A DNA stretch of 31,864 nt. Origin: an uncultured Dialister sp. GTDB lineage: Bacteria; Bacillota; Negativicutes; Veillonellales; Dialisteraceae. The notes beneath the pieces are model-generated. The model ran no database searches. It saw nothing but the letters and a program-made list of their open reading frames with translations, and was not told the origin of the DNA. Position 1 is the stretch's first letter. Every line of letters starts with the position of its first letter. The stretch is taken from the NCBI RefSeq assembly GCF_900538805.1, contig NZ_UPZP01000016.1, forward strand, positions 1-31,864, written 5' to 3'. The translations under genes were made by a program, and so were the position numbers. Below are positions 23,358-30,763 of this stretch, piece after piece.

Positions 23358-24800
23358 TTGGCTGATACATTTCAAGGAAAAAATTTCCAGCCCAAGAAGG
23401 ACTGGAAGAAGAAATCGGACACTGATACCATGATTGTATCCCGGGTGCCTCCGCAGAATATTGATGCGGAGAAGTCGGTGCTGGGTGCCATGATGCTGGA
23501 CAAGGACGCTATCCTGACAGCGGAGGACCTGCTCACGGCTGCCGATTTCTACCGGGAAGCCAATGCCATTATATTTCAGGCCATCCTGAATCTCTCCCAC
23601 CGGGGCGAACCGGCGGATATCCTCACGGTGACGGAGGAATTGAAGCGCATGGGGCGGCTGGACGATGTGGGCGGCGTGCTCTATGTGAATGAACTTCCCG
23701 CCAACGTGGTGACCACGAAGTCCGTGGACCGCCATGCGGAAATCGTGGCGGGGAAGGCAAAACTTCGCCGGCTTATCGACGCCGCCGGCACCATTGCCGA
23801 TGAAGCCTATTCGGAGCGGCAGGACGTGGCGGACATTACGGACGACGCGGAGAAATCCATTCTGGAGGTGACCCGGGACGAAAGGCGTTCCGATTTCACC
23901 CCCATCGGCGAGGCCGTGCAGAATGAACTGCAGGAAATCACAAGGAAATTCCGGAACAAGGAATCCATCACCGGCCTGGCCAGCGGCTTCCCCTCCCTGG
24001 ACGCCCTCACCAGCGGCTTCCAGAAGGGCGACTTCATCATCGTCGCCGCCCGCCCGTCCATGGGTAAAACCGCCTTCGTGCTGAACATTGCCAAGAACAT
24101 GAGTATTTCTTCAGCCCACCGAAGCGTAGCCTTCTTCTCCCTGGAAATGTCGAGGGAGCAGCTGGTGCAGCGTCTCCTCTGCTCCACGGCCCTGGTGGAC
24201 AGCTCCCGCCTCCGCACCGGCCGCATTTCCACCCAGAAAGAATGGGACCAGCTGGCCAACGCCGCCAGCGTGCTCATGGATGCGCCCCTCTATATCGACG
24301 ACACGCCGGGCATTTCCGTTTCGGAAATCCGCTCCAAGTGCCGCCGCCTGAAAGCAGAGCACGGCCTGGACATCATCATGATCGACTACCTCCAGCTCAT
24401 GCAGGCCAAGAACGTTTCCCGAAACGGCGACAACCGGCAGCAGGAAATTTCAGAAATCTCCCGCTCCCTGAAGAGCCTGGCCAGGGAACTCAACGTGCCG
24501 GTGATTGCCCTGTCCCAGCTCTCCCGAAGCGTGGAATCCAGGCAGGACCACCGTCCCTTCCTTTCGGATCTCCGTGAATCGGGCTCCCTGGAACAGGATG
24601 CGGACATGGTGAGCTTCCTCTACCGCGAGGCCTACTACAACCGTGAAATCGAGGATGACGACCCGCGGAAGAATGAAACGGAAATCATTCTGGCCAAGAA
24701 CAGAAACGGTCCGGTGGACACGGTGAAACTCCACTTCGCCGGCCAGTTCACCCTCTTCTACGAAATCACCAACCAGGAACCGCCGCCGGATATGCAGTAG
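23358..24800 (+). CDS. dnaB: Replicative DNA helicase
   Basis: 480 residues from a TTG start at 23358, seven bases after AAGGGAGG. The N-terminal DnaB domain begins at VPPQNIDAEKSVLGAMMLD, after an unusually charged 27-residue lead-in. The RecA-type core has Walker A ARPSMGKTAF near residue 230, VAFFSLEMSREQL, Walker B IIMIDYLQLM and the DLRESGSLEQDADMV segment. The hexamer unwinds DNA ahead of the replisome. There is no intein, and no rplI neighbour as in many Firmicutes. It has its own promoter, and both flanks are mosaic repeats, so it is a single-gene transcript. Confidence 0.97.
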   Translation: MADTFQGKNFQPKKDWKKKSDTDTMIVSRVPPQNIDAEKSVLGAMMLDKDAILTAEDLLTAADFYREANAIIFQAILNLSHRGEPADILTVTEELKRMGRLDDVGGVLYVNELPANVVTTKSVDRHAEIVAGKAKLRRLIDAAGTIADEAYSERQDVADITDDAEKSILEVTRDERRSDFTPIGEAVQNELQEITRKFRNKESITGLASGFPSLDALTSGFQKGDFIIVAARPSMGKTAFVLNIAKNMSISSAHRSVAFFSLEMSREQLVQRLLCSTALVDSSRLRTGRISTQKEWDQLANAASVLMDAPLYIDDTPGISVSEIRSKCRRLKAEHGLDIIMIDYLQLMQAKNVSRNGDNRQQEISEISRSLKSLARELNVPVIALSQLSRSVESRQDHRPFLSDLRESGSLEQDADMVSFLYREAYYNREIEDDDPRKNETEIILAKNRNGPVDTVKLHFAGQFTLFYEITNQEPPPDMQ

Positions 24801-24824
24801 GCTTTGAGTCAATAGTGCTGGCTG

Positions 24825-25396
24825 GATGTATTCCCGAACGCAAGAGGGTTCAGGCGCCTGCGGCGCCCGGGTTCAAGCCGCCGTCGGGCTTGACGCCCTG
24901 GGCTACGGTCAGGCGGTAAGGTGCTCGCTTAATGGGCAGGCTATGCTCGCATATGAGCCTGACTTGCGGTTCCTATGCAGGAACCGCACAAGTTCCGCCC
25001 ACAGAGCGGGCTGGTTCAAAGGGGAGTTATATAGTATCGCTGCGCTGGCGAGGTACGGCGCCTTTCGGCGCCATGTTATAAGCCGCCTTCGGCGGCTGGC
25101 TATAAAATTGCGGCGAAGCCGCCACCACAACCCTCTGAACCCGCCCGCTGAAAGCAGATAGAACCTTCTGAACCTTTTGAACCCGGGCCGCGAAACGGCC
25201 CCACAGGCGATACCTTAACCCTCAGGCCACAGGGGCCTGTCAAACTTGAGAATCCTTCGCGCCCGAAGGGCGCGGGGCCGCGAAGCGGCTATAAACTCAT
25301 CGCCCGCAAGGGCGATACCGCCCCCTCTGAACCCGCCCGCTGAAAGCGGGCAGAACCTTCTGAACCTTCTGAACCCGGGCCGCGAAGCGGCCCATT
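24825..25396. repeat. Mosaic palindromic intergenic element, copy 11
   Basis: Runs from GTATTCCCGAACGCAAGAGG to the hairpin GGGCCGCGAAGCGGCCC (about 25377-25393) just before the next gene. Inside are GGCGCCTGCGGCGCC, CCGTCGGGCTTGACGCC, GTTCCTATGCAGGAAC, GGCGCCTTTCGGCGCC and GCCGCCTTCGGCGGC. AATTGCGGCGAAGCCGCC, GGGCCGCGAAACGGCCC and CGCCCGCAAGGGCG follow. It shares a long stretch with copy 5 in inverted orientation (7380-7600). No gene is visible. Confidence 0.75.
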
Positions 25397-25418
25397 AATA
25401 AAGAACCGGGTGATACCA

Positions 25419-26171
25419 TTGGATTTATTTGGACATGAAGACCCCGAAGAATATGCAGAGCGCCGCCATCGGGAGCTTTATGGAAACGGGGAAATGGAGA
25501 CCTATCCCTCCCATGAGGCTCTGGCCAAAGCCATTCGAAGCTGCAGCCGCTGTCCTCTCCGGAAAGAAGGGGGACTGGGCCCCGTGCTTTCCACGGGACC
25601 TTCCGATTCGCCCCTCATGATTGTGGGAGAGGGCCCCGGCGGGGTCGAGGATGATTACGGAGGACCCCTGGTGGGCCCCTCCGGACAGCTTCTGGACAAA
25701 GCCCTTCTCTCCGTAGGGATTACCAGGGACCATGTGTATGTGACGAACATCGTCAAATGCCGCCCCCGGGGAAACCGGACACCCACCATGGAAGAAGGCC
25801 GTTTCTGCGGTTCCATCTGGCTTGCCGCGGAAATCGCCCTGGTGAAGCCCAGGGTCATCGTAGGCCTTGGCAAGGTGGCCCTCCGATTCTTTCTGGGCCG
25901 GGAGGCCGGCATCATCCGCTCCCGGGGCCACTGGATCGACTACCACGGCATACCGGTCATGCCCACCTTCCATCCTGCCTACCTGCTCCGGCAGAGCGGG
26001 CGGAGCCTGGTGGACGCCAAATGGCAGGTATACTATGACCTTCTGGCTGCCAAGGAAAAAGCAGCGTCCCTTGCGCCGAAGTGGGTGTGGAAAAGCGAAA
26101 CCATGCCGAACCTTCTGGAAAATCTGGCAGAAGAGCGGAAACGGCGGCACGAAGGACATCCTATTTCATAA
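25419..26171 (+). CDS. Iron-sulfur uracil-DNA glycosylase (family 4-like)
   Basis: 250 residues from TTG 25419, placed 8 bases after a weak GGGTGAT ribosome site; GTG at 25410 is the alternative. It removes uracil from DNA. The 4Fe-4S cysteines are in CSRCP, KCRPRGN and GRFCGSI. Motif A is GEGPGGVEDDYGGPLVG and the late motif is TFHPAYLLRQS, both of the UDG superfamily with a glycine-rich family 4/5 pattern. Active-site details separating families 4 and 5 cannot be fixed by eye. It fits with nfo as the two opening steps of base excision repair. A transpeptidase gene follows 23 bases after its stop. Confidence 0.9.
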   Translation: MDLFGHEDPEEYAERRHRELYGNGEMETYPSHEALAKAIRSCSRCPLRKEGGLGPVLSTGPSDSPLMIVGEGPGGVEDDYGGPLVGPSGQLLDKALLSVGITRDHVYVTNIVKCRPRGNRTPTMEEGRFCGSIWLAAEIALVKPRVIVGLGKVALRFFLGREAGIIRSRGHWIDYHGIPVMPTFHPAYLLRQSGRSLVDAKWQVYYDLLAAKEKAASLAPKWVWKSETMPNLLENLAEERKRRHEGHPIS

Positions 26172-26194
26172 TTACAATATAAAAGGGGATTGAA

Positions 26195-27400
26195 TTGATT
26201 AAACGTATCATTCTGGCAGCCGCCCTGTGCGCTGCCCTGGGGACCTGCGGTTTCACAGAAGTAAGCGCCGCAGAGGAAACAAACGGAAATGAAGAAATCA
26301 CTGTCATCAAGGGAAAAATCCTGAGAACCGAAACGGTGAAAAGAGCAGACAAACACAGCAAAGCCCAAAAGGCAGAGAAAAAAGAAAAGGCCGCTGTCAA
26401 AAAAGAACAGAAAGCGCTCCTTTCCAAAGAAAAAGCAAAGACCGCAGAACCCGAAAAAACGGTGAAAGCGGCCAAACAGGAGCCCGCCGTAGACAAGGCA
26501 GCAGAAACGGCTCCGAAAGATGCGGAAGCTGTGAAAAAGGCACCGGAGAAGCCACGGTTTGAAGACAAACGCATTGAAATCAACCTGGCCAGCCGCCTCC
26601 TTACCCTTTACCAGGGAGACGTGGGCATCCGCATGTACCCCATTGCCCCCGGCAAACCTTCCTCTCCCACCCCCACCGGCAGACGTACCGTGGTGGATAT
26701 GGAAGTGAATCCCACCTGGATTGACCCGGACAGCGGCACCACCATTCCCTCCGGCCCTGACTGCCCCATCGGCTACCGCTGGATCGGCATCGGCGGCAAC
26801 TACGGCATCCACGGCACCAACGTGCCCTCCGCCATCGGCACCTACGCCTCCCACGGCTGCGTCCGCATGAACGAAGCGGACGTGGAAGACCTCTACGCCC
26901 ACATCGTCAAAGGCATTCCCGTGGATATCCTTTACGAACGGGTGGTGGTACAGCGGGAGGCAGACCACACCGTGGTGTACTACATCTATCCCGACGGCTA
27001 CGGCAGAGAACCTCTGGACGTGAGCCGCATGAAAGCAAAACTGGCCCCCTTCGGCGTTTCCGCCTATGTATCGGATGATGACATACAGCAGGCCATCGAC
27101 GCTTCCGATGGAAATCCAAGGTACGTGGTGAAAGTCTATGACATGTACCTGGACGGAAAGAAACTGGACGCCAGAGCCCTTGGCAAAGACGGCCACATCT
27201 ACCTCCCCGTCATGCCCCTGGCCCGGGCCGCCGGAGTGAAAGCGGAATGGTCCTCCAACTGGGGCGAAATCCGCACCCCCTACGGCAGCGCCAAAGCGGT
27301 CCTCAAAAACCGCTCCCTCCTCATCGACGCAGCCGACGCCCCTGCCCTCCTCCACCTCACAGGGAGCCTGGATAAAGACTATAATTATCAGATGAAATAG
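26195..27400 (+). CDS. L,D-transpeptidase (YkuD) with Lys/Ala/Glu-rich linker
   Basis: 401 residues from TTG 26195, six bases after AAAAGGGG. A signal peptide (cleavage near VSA, residue 25) is followed by a low-complexity Lys/Ala/Glu linker (about 48-120). The YkuD domain (about 125-240) has the catalytic set intact: His206 in YGIHGTN and Cys222 in ASHGCVRMN. It would cross-link peptidoglycan, or attach proteins to it, outside the membrane. A C-terminal region (about 285-390) with DMYLDGKKL and HIYLPVMPLARAAG resembles the copper-amine-oxidase-N-type stalk domain common in Firmicutes wall proteins. It probably shares a transcript with the glycosylase gene; a terminator follows directly. Confidence 0.9.
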   Translation: MIKRIILAAALCAALGTCGFTEVSAAEETNGNEEITVIKGKILRTETVKRADKHSKAQKAEKKEKAAVKKEQKALLSKEKAKTAEPEKTVKAAKQEPAVDKAAETAPKDAEAVKKAPEKPRFEDKRIEINLASRLLTLYQGDVGIRMYPIAPGKPSSPTPTGRRTVVDMEVNPTWIDPDSGTTIPSGPDCPIGYRWIGIGGNYGIHGTNVPSAIGTYASHGCVRMNEADVEDLYAHIVKGIPVDILYERVVVQREADHTVVYYIYPDGYGREPLDVSRMKAKLAPFGVSAYVSDDDIQQAIDASDGNPRYVVKVYDMYLDGKKLDARALGKDGHIYLPVMPLARAAGVKAEWSSNWGEIRTPYGSAKAVLKNRSLLIDAADAPALLHLTGSLDKDYNYQMK

Positions 27401-27402
27401 AG

Positions 27403-27440
27403 AAATCCCTCGGCGCAAAAGCGCCGGTGGATTCTTTTAT
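27403..27440 (+). terminator. Terminator after the L,D-transpeptidase gene
   Basis: AATCCCTCGGCGC pairs with GCGCCGGTGGATT around AAAA, followed by CTTTTATTT. It begins directly after the stop codon. Confidence 0.75.
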
Positions 27441-27660
27441 TTCAAGGTTCTAAAGTTTGACCGGCCTCAAGGCCGGAAGGTTCTTAAGTTGGACAGCCGC
27501 CAAAGGCGGCTGAGGGTTGTTGTGGCGCCGCCGCAGGCGGCGATAAATATATACATCCCGCTTCGCGGCAGCAGTGTCCCGAAATCTCCCTGCAAAAGGT
27601 TTCCTATGGCATTGAAATACAGTCTCCCCACGCCGGACAGGAAACTCTCCTTCCACGATT
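27441..27660. repeat. Short mosaic element copy 12 plus hairpin-repeat relative
   Basis: Contains GACCGGCCTCAAGGCCGG, AGCCGCCAAAGGCGGCT, GCGCCGCCGCAGGCGGCG and CCGCTTCGCGG palindromes with GGTTCTTAAG tracts. From about 27595, GGTTTCCTATGG...GGACAGGAAACT resembles one unit of the 59-bp repeat at 11981. The nitroreductase promoter, with TATAAT at 27687-27692, follows. Confidence 0.6.
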
Positions 27661-27742
27661 TCCAACACTAAACCGCCAAAACGGTGTATAATGAAAAAAG
27701 CATAATCTCAAGAATGAAATCATCAGGAAAGGTGGAAATACT

Positions 27743-28333
27743 ATGTATAATCTGATTTTCAAAAGACGAAGCGTCCGTTTCTTCAAGGACACCGACATTT
27801 CCAAAGTAGACATGCGCGAAATCCTCCGCGCCGGCATGTGGGCCCCCTCTGCCAAGAACCGTCAGCCCTGGAAATTCATCGTGGTCAAGGGAGAAAGCAA
27901 GAAAACGGCGCTCTCCCTCATGGAACAGGGCATTGAAAAATCAGAAAAGGGCGAAGGCGTCCTGGCCGGAGCACCGGAACTCTATACCAACGCCCGCTTC
28001 ACCCTGCAGTGCATGCAGCAGGCACCGGTACTGGTCTTCATCGTGAACCCCAAAGGCCGTCCCCTCACCGACAACTGGACTGCCGCTGAAAAAATCCACG
28101 AACTTTCCGACGTACAGGCCATCGGCGCCGCTGCCGAAAACATGGCCCTCCAGGCTACCTCCATGGGCATCGGAAGCCTCTGGATCGGCAATATCTTCTT
28201 CGCCTACGAAGAACTCCATGACTGGCTGGGAGAAGGAGAAATGGTGATGGCCATGTCCTTCGGCTACCCCAACCACAACCCCTGCCCCCTGGCAAGAAAG
28301 AGCGAAGACGACGTCATCGAAGTAAGGCTCTAA
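27743..28333 (+). CDS. Nitroreductase family flavoprotein
   Basis: 196 residues, one FMN-binding nitroreductase domain. Family marks are the N-terminal FKRRSVRFFKDTDIS (phosphate-binding arginines), AGMWAPSAKNRQPWKFIVV, and the late ATSMGIGSLWIGNI. Such enzymes reduce nitro groups, quinones or flavins with NAD(P)H; the physiological substrate cannot be read. Start ATG at 27743 follows AGGAAAGG. A TATAAT lies about 50 bases upstream, and a strong terminator follows the stop. It is a single gene. Confidence 0.92.
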   Translation: MYNLIFKRRSVRFFKDTDISKVDMREILRAGMWAPSAKNRQPWKFIVVKGESKKTALSLMEQGIEKSEKGEGVLAGAPELYTNARFTLQCMQQAPVLVFIVNPKGRPLTDNWTAAEKIHELSDVQAIGAAAENMALQATSMGIGSLWIGNIFFAYEELHDWLGEGEMVMAMSFGYPNHNPCPLARKSEDDVIEVRL

Positions 28334-28334
28334 G

Positions 28335-28365
28335 AAAAAAGCACGGCCCCGCGGCCGTGCTTTTT
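28335..28365 (+). terminator. Rho-independent terminator of the nitroreductase gene
   Basis: GCACGGCC pairs with GGCCGTGC, with A6 before and T5 after, so it could work in both directions. Confidence 0.92.
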
Positions 28366-28404
28366 AGTTTCCTGTCTGCTATGTGTCAATAACAGCTAAC
28401 CCCG

Positions 28405-28588
28405 CTGTCATTTCGAGGGTCGGAAGCGGAGCCCCGAAATCTCCCTCCTCAAATGACACAAACAGCAGTACGGCAGGATATCTCGGGGCTCTGCGTCAAC
28501 AATACCGAGTCCATTTATCTCCATACCGGCATATACCTCCGCTCGAGATGACAATAGCGGTAGGCAGCCTTCCTGCCATATCCGGGGA
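28405..28588. repeat. Left 184-bp direct repeat flanking the GIY-YIG gene
   Basis: Matches 29067-29251 closely in the same orientation, including a 30-base identical block near 28490-28520. It begins with a CTGTCATTTCGAG...CCCCGAAATCTCC REP unit. It ends with an inverted counterpart, GCTCGAGATGACA, so each repeat is itself an imperfect palindrome. No gene is visible between 28334 and 28694. Confidence 0.85.
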
Positions 28589-28621
28589 AGTCACAAACGG
28601 CGCCGTACCAACCTACCTTAC

Positions 28622-28665
28622 CATCATTTCGAGGGAAGCCACGAAATTTCACCTCTTAATGATAT
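28622..28665. repeat. REP-like unit immediately before the GIY-YIG gene
   Basis: ATCATTTCGAGGGAAGCCACGAAATTTC, a diverged TCATTTCGAGCG unit whose ends pair (TTTCG with CGAAA). Its counterpart at 29004 lies just after the gene. Confidence 0.65.
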
Positions 28666-28694
28666 AAACCTCTACAGAAGGAGGTGCACCATCC

Positions 28695-28985
28695 ATGGAA
28701 TATGTGTATTATGTATACATATTAGCTAATGAATATAGAAATGTATTATATATAGGCGTAACAAACAACCTGCAAAGGCGATACCATGAGCATTTATCCG
28801 GAACAGTGGATGGATTCACCAAGAAATATAATGTTCATTGCCTGGTATATTATGAGCAGTATAATCATATAGAAGAGGCTATAGCCCGAGAAAAGCAGCT
28901 AAAAAAATGGTCTCGCAGCAAAAAAGAGCAGCTTATCCGACGGCTGAACCCCCATATGATTGATTTGGCCAAGACGTGGAAATAA
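28695..28985 (+). CDS. Single-domain GIY-YIG endonuclease (COG2827-like)
   Basis: 96 residues. The GIY-YIG core is plain: YYVYILANEY, then VLYIGVTNNLQRR, with the catalytic arginine region and the later metal-binding glutamate in EEAIAREKQLKKWSR. The C-terminus LIRRLNP is usual for this small family. Start ATG at 28695 is nine bases after AGAAGGAGG. Its codons are strikingly AT-rich compared with the GC-rich nitroreductase gene, suggesting transfer. It is enclosed by an inner pair of REP-like units and an outer pair of 184-bp direct repeats. Members of this family are annotated as putative nucleases; substrate and role are unknown. The repeat setting suggests action on those repeats, which is inference. 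Confidence 0.92.
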   Translation: MEYVYYVYILANEYRNVLYIGVTNNLQRRYHEHLSGTVDGFTKKYNVHCLVYYEQYNHIEEAIAREKQLKKWSRSKKEQLIRRLNPHMIDLAKTWK

Positions 28986-29003
28986 TAAAAACGAGATTCT
29001 CAT

Positions 29004-29330
29004 CATCATTCCGAGCGGAGCCCCGAAATCTCCTTCCCCATATGACACCACTGTCAACCCGCACCGCTGTCATTTCGAGCGAAGTGAAGCGGAGCCCCGA
29101 AATCTCCCTCCAAACATGACACAAACAACAATACGGCAGGAGATCTCTCGACTCTGCGTCAACAATACCGAGTCCATTTATTTCCATACCGACGTGTACC
29201 TCCGCTCGAGATGACAACGACGGCAGGCAGCTTTACCGTCATACCCGGAAAGAGCGCAGATGACACAATACCATCCCGCCTCACTGTCATTTCGAACGGA
29301 GCGAAGCGGTGCCCCAAAATCTGACACCAC
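29004..29330. repeat. REP-like units and right 184-bp direct repeat after the GIY-YIG gene
   Basis: ATCATTCCGAGCG...CCCCGAAATCTCC (29004-29033) is followed by the right direct repeat (29067-29251). A further CTGTCATTTCGAACGGAGCG unit with an altered 3' arm lies at 29284-29322. All share the CATTTCGAGCG...CGAAATCTC palindrome. No gene is visible up to 29363. Confidence 0.82.
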
Positions 29331-29363
29331 GTATGACGCTGCTAGACATCACAATCTCGGAAA

Positions 29364-29603
29364 TCATTTCCGTATGGTGTCATAAGCAGTCCGATTCTGT
29401 TGCATCAGCTTTTTAGAAATGGCTTCCACCTCTTCATCACCGGCAGTTCCATCCTCTAAGGTATCAAAATTCACAATCAGATAGCGGGGCCGGTTATTTT
29501 TCAGAATCACAGCCGACCCCTTTTCATCCACCATGCGTGCTACTTTAGAGAAATTGCGATTTGCTTCGGTCATAGGAATCATGGTATTCGTATCAATGCG
29601 CAT
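29364..29603 (-). CDS. Phd/YefM family antitoxin, no adjacent toxin
   Basis: 79 residues from ATG 29603, four bases after GAGGTGAT; the in-frame GTG at 29612 lies inside that site. The N-terminal DNA-binding fold matches Phd/YefM: RIDTNTMIPMTEANRNFSKV, followed by ARMVDEKGSAVILKNNRPRYLIV. The C-terminal tail (about 50-79) would normally wrap a toxin such as Doc or YoeB. No toxin gene lies within reach on either side; both flanks are REP-like repeats. A TATAAT (29623-29628, minus strand) and a 21-bp-arm inverted repeat lie directly upstream and may serve autoregulation. It is probably an orphan remnant or solitary regulator. Confidence 0.85.
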   Translation of the reverse strand: MRIDTNTMIPMTEANRNFSKVARMVDEKGSAVILKNNRPRYLIVNFDTLEDGTAGDEEVEAISKKLMQQNRTAYDTIRK

Positions 29604-29632
29604 AAAAATCACCTCTCCCTCATTATATCAGA

Positions 29633-29680
29633 AAGGAGGTAGTTTTATAGGATAAATTCATCCTACAAAACTGCCTCCTT
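29633..29680. promoter_or_regulatory. Long inverted repeat upstream of the antitoxin gene
   Basis: Arms of 21 bases, 29633-29653 and 29660-29680, pair with two mismatches around a six-base loop; each ends in AAGGAGG or its complement. On the plus strand it is followed by TAAAAATTT. It could be an operator, a terminator or an insertion hairpin. An AAGGAGG-like ribosome site is buried in the stem. Confidence 0.6.
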
Positions 29681-29700
29681 AAAAATTTCCTATTTTTATT

Positions 29701-29855
29701 ACGCCGCTGTCAACCCGCACCGCTGTCATTTCGAGCGGAGCGAAGCGGAGTCGAGAAATCTCCCTCCTCAAATGACACAACTGTCAACCTGCACCGATGT
29801 CATTTCGAGCGAAACGCAGTGGAGTCGAGAAATCTCCTTCCTCAAATGACACCTT
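29701..29855. repeat. Two tandem 74-bp REP-like units (TCATTTCGAGCG family)
   Basis: Units start at 29707 and 29781 with CTGTCAACC. Each contains GTCATTTCGAGCG...GGAGTCGAGAAATCTCC followed by TCAAATGACAC. The arms TTTCGAG/CTCGAAA and GTCATTT/AAATGAC can pair. The same lead-in (CTGTCAACCCGCACCG) is at 29051, before the right direct repeat. Confidence 0.82.
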
Positions 29856-29856
29856 T

Positions 29857-29978
29857 GTATTCCACACCAACAGGAAACTTTTCGCAAACAGTTTTCTATC
29901 CGGCTTGTCAGCTCTGTTTTTCACACCTGTTCACTAGTCCACCAGCACACCAGCACACTAGCTCACCAGTCCCCCAGC
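29857..29978. repeat. Partial 59-bp-type hairpin repeat and 8-bp array
   Basis: AACAGGAAACTTTTCGCAAACAG and CTATCCGGCTTGTCA match the unit junction of the 11981-12212 array. From 29930 a period-8 series (CACTAGTC, CACCAGCA, CACTAGCT) runs up to the mlaD stop codon. Confidence 0.65.
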
Positions 29979-30458
29979 TCACTCATTTCCCCTGAATCCT
30001 TCGATATTCTCCTGTACACTCCTGGCCGTATCCATGAGGCGGCCGGCCTTGTTCATGAGTTCATCCATCCGGTCATTTTTATACTCATACACCGTCATGC
30101 CGTCGGAGAGGGCCCTGCTTCCGGGGCGGCCGCCGGAAATCTTTACGTACAAATCTCCCACTACGCCGGTGGTGTCGATGGTGAACCGGGCGTCTTCGGG
30201 AATCCTCGTTTTCTCCCGGATACTAAGGTCCAGCACCGCCTTCCCGTCTTCCACGCGGATTTTCCGCACATGGCCCACAGAGACCCCGGCATAAAGCACC
30301 TGGGCATTCTCCCGGATTCCCTGGGCATTGTCAAAAACCGCATGGACTTCGTAGAAATCCTTATGGAACCAGCGGGAAGGCTCAAGAAATAAGCCGGCTG
30401 TGCCGATAAAAAGCAGCAGGATAAAAGCGGCTATGCCTATTTTCGTTTCCCGGCTCAT
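29979..30458 (-). CDS. mlaD: MlaD/MCE domain protein, single membrane anchor
   Basis: 159 residues from ATG 30458, after AAAGGAGG; a longer frame back to 30530 only translates the repeat. One N-terminal helix (about residues 7-25) anchors the protein. The MCE/MlaD domain follows (about 35-115) with YEVHAVFDNAQGIRENAQV, VLYAGVSVGHVRKI and GVVGDLYVKISGG. A short helical tail closes it. MlaD proteins bind phospholipids and ferry them between the inner and outer membranes, so this indicates a diderm cell. The usual partners mlaE (permease) and mlaF (ATPase) are not next to it in this window. The 5' flank is a mosaic element whose GGCCGC hairpin ends about 20 bases before the start. Confidence 0.88.
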   Translation of the reverse strand: MSRETKIGIAAFILLLFIGTAGLFLEPSRWFHKDFYEVHAVFDNAQGIRENAQVLYAGVSVGHVRKIRVEDGKAVLDLSIREKTRIPEDARFTIDTTGVVGDLYVKISGGRPGSRALSDGMTVYEYKNDRMDELMNKAGRLMDTARSVQENIEGFRGNE

Positions 30459-30477
30459 TTCTATGCCTCCTTTATAA

Positions 30478-30730
30478 TGGGCCGCTTTGCGGCCCGGGTT
30501 CAAAAGGTTCACAAGGTTCAGAAGGTTCAAAGGGTTGTGGTGGCGCCCTTCGGGCGCATTATAAAATGGCGCCGCAGGCGCTCACCCTGCCTCCATGGAG
30601 TGGGCTTTATAACTCCCCTCTGAACCGGCCCGCTCTGTGGGCGGAACCGGAGCCGCCCAGGGCGCAGCCCGACGGCGGCTTGAACCCGGGCGCCGAAGGC
30701 GCCTGAACCCCTCTGCTGTCGGGAATACAG
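30478..30730. repeat. Mosaic palindromic intergenic element, copy 13 (compact)
   Basis: A compact and complete example. Hairpin GGGCCGCTTTGCGGCCC (30479-30495), four GGTTCAGAAGG-type tracts, GCGCCCTTCGGGCGC, GGCGCCGCAGGCGC and CTCCATGGAG follow. Then come CTCTGAACC, GCCCGCTCTGTGGGC, GGGCGCCGAAGGCGCC, CTGAACCCCTCTG and the end motif GTCGGGAATACAG. A short CCACCAGCTCACTAG array separates it from the usp gene. Confidence 0.75.
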
Positions 30731-30763
30731 CCCACCAGCTCACTAGTTTACCAGCCCACCGGC

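Noticed and set aside
30459..30530. N-terminal extension of the MlaD protein (NLLNLVNLLNP)
   Set aside because: It is repeat-derived; AAAGGAGG and the membrane anchor fix the start at 30458.
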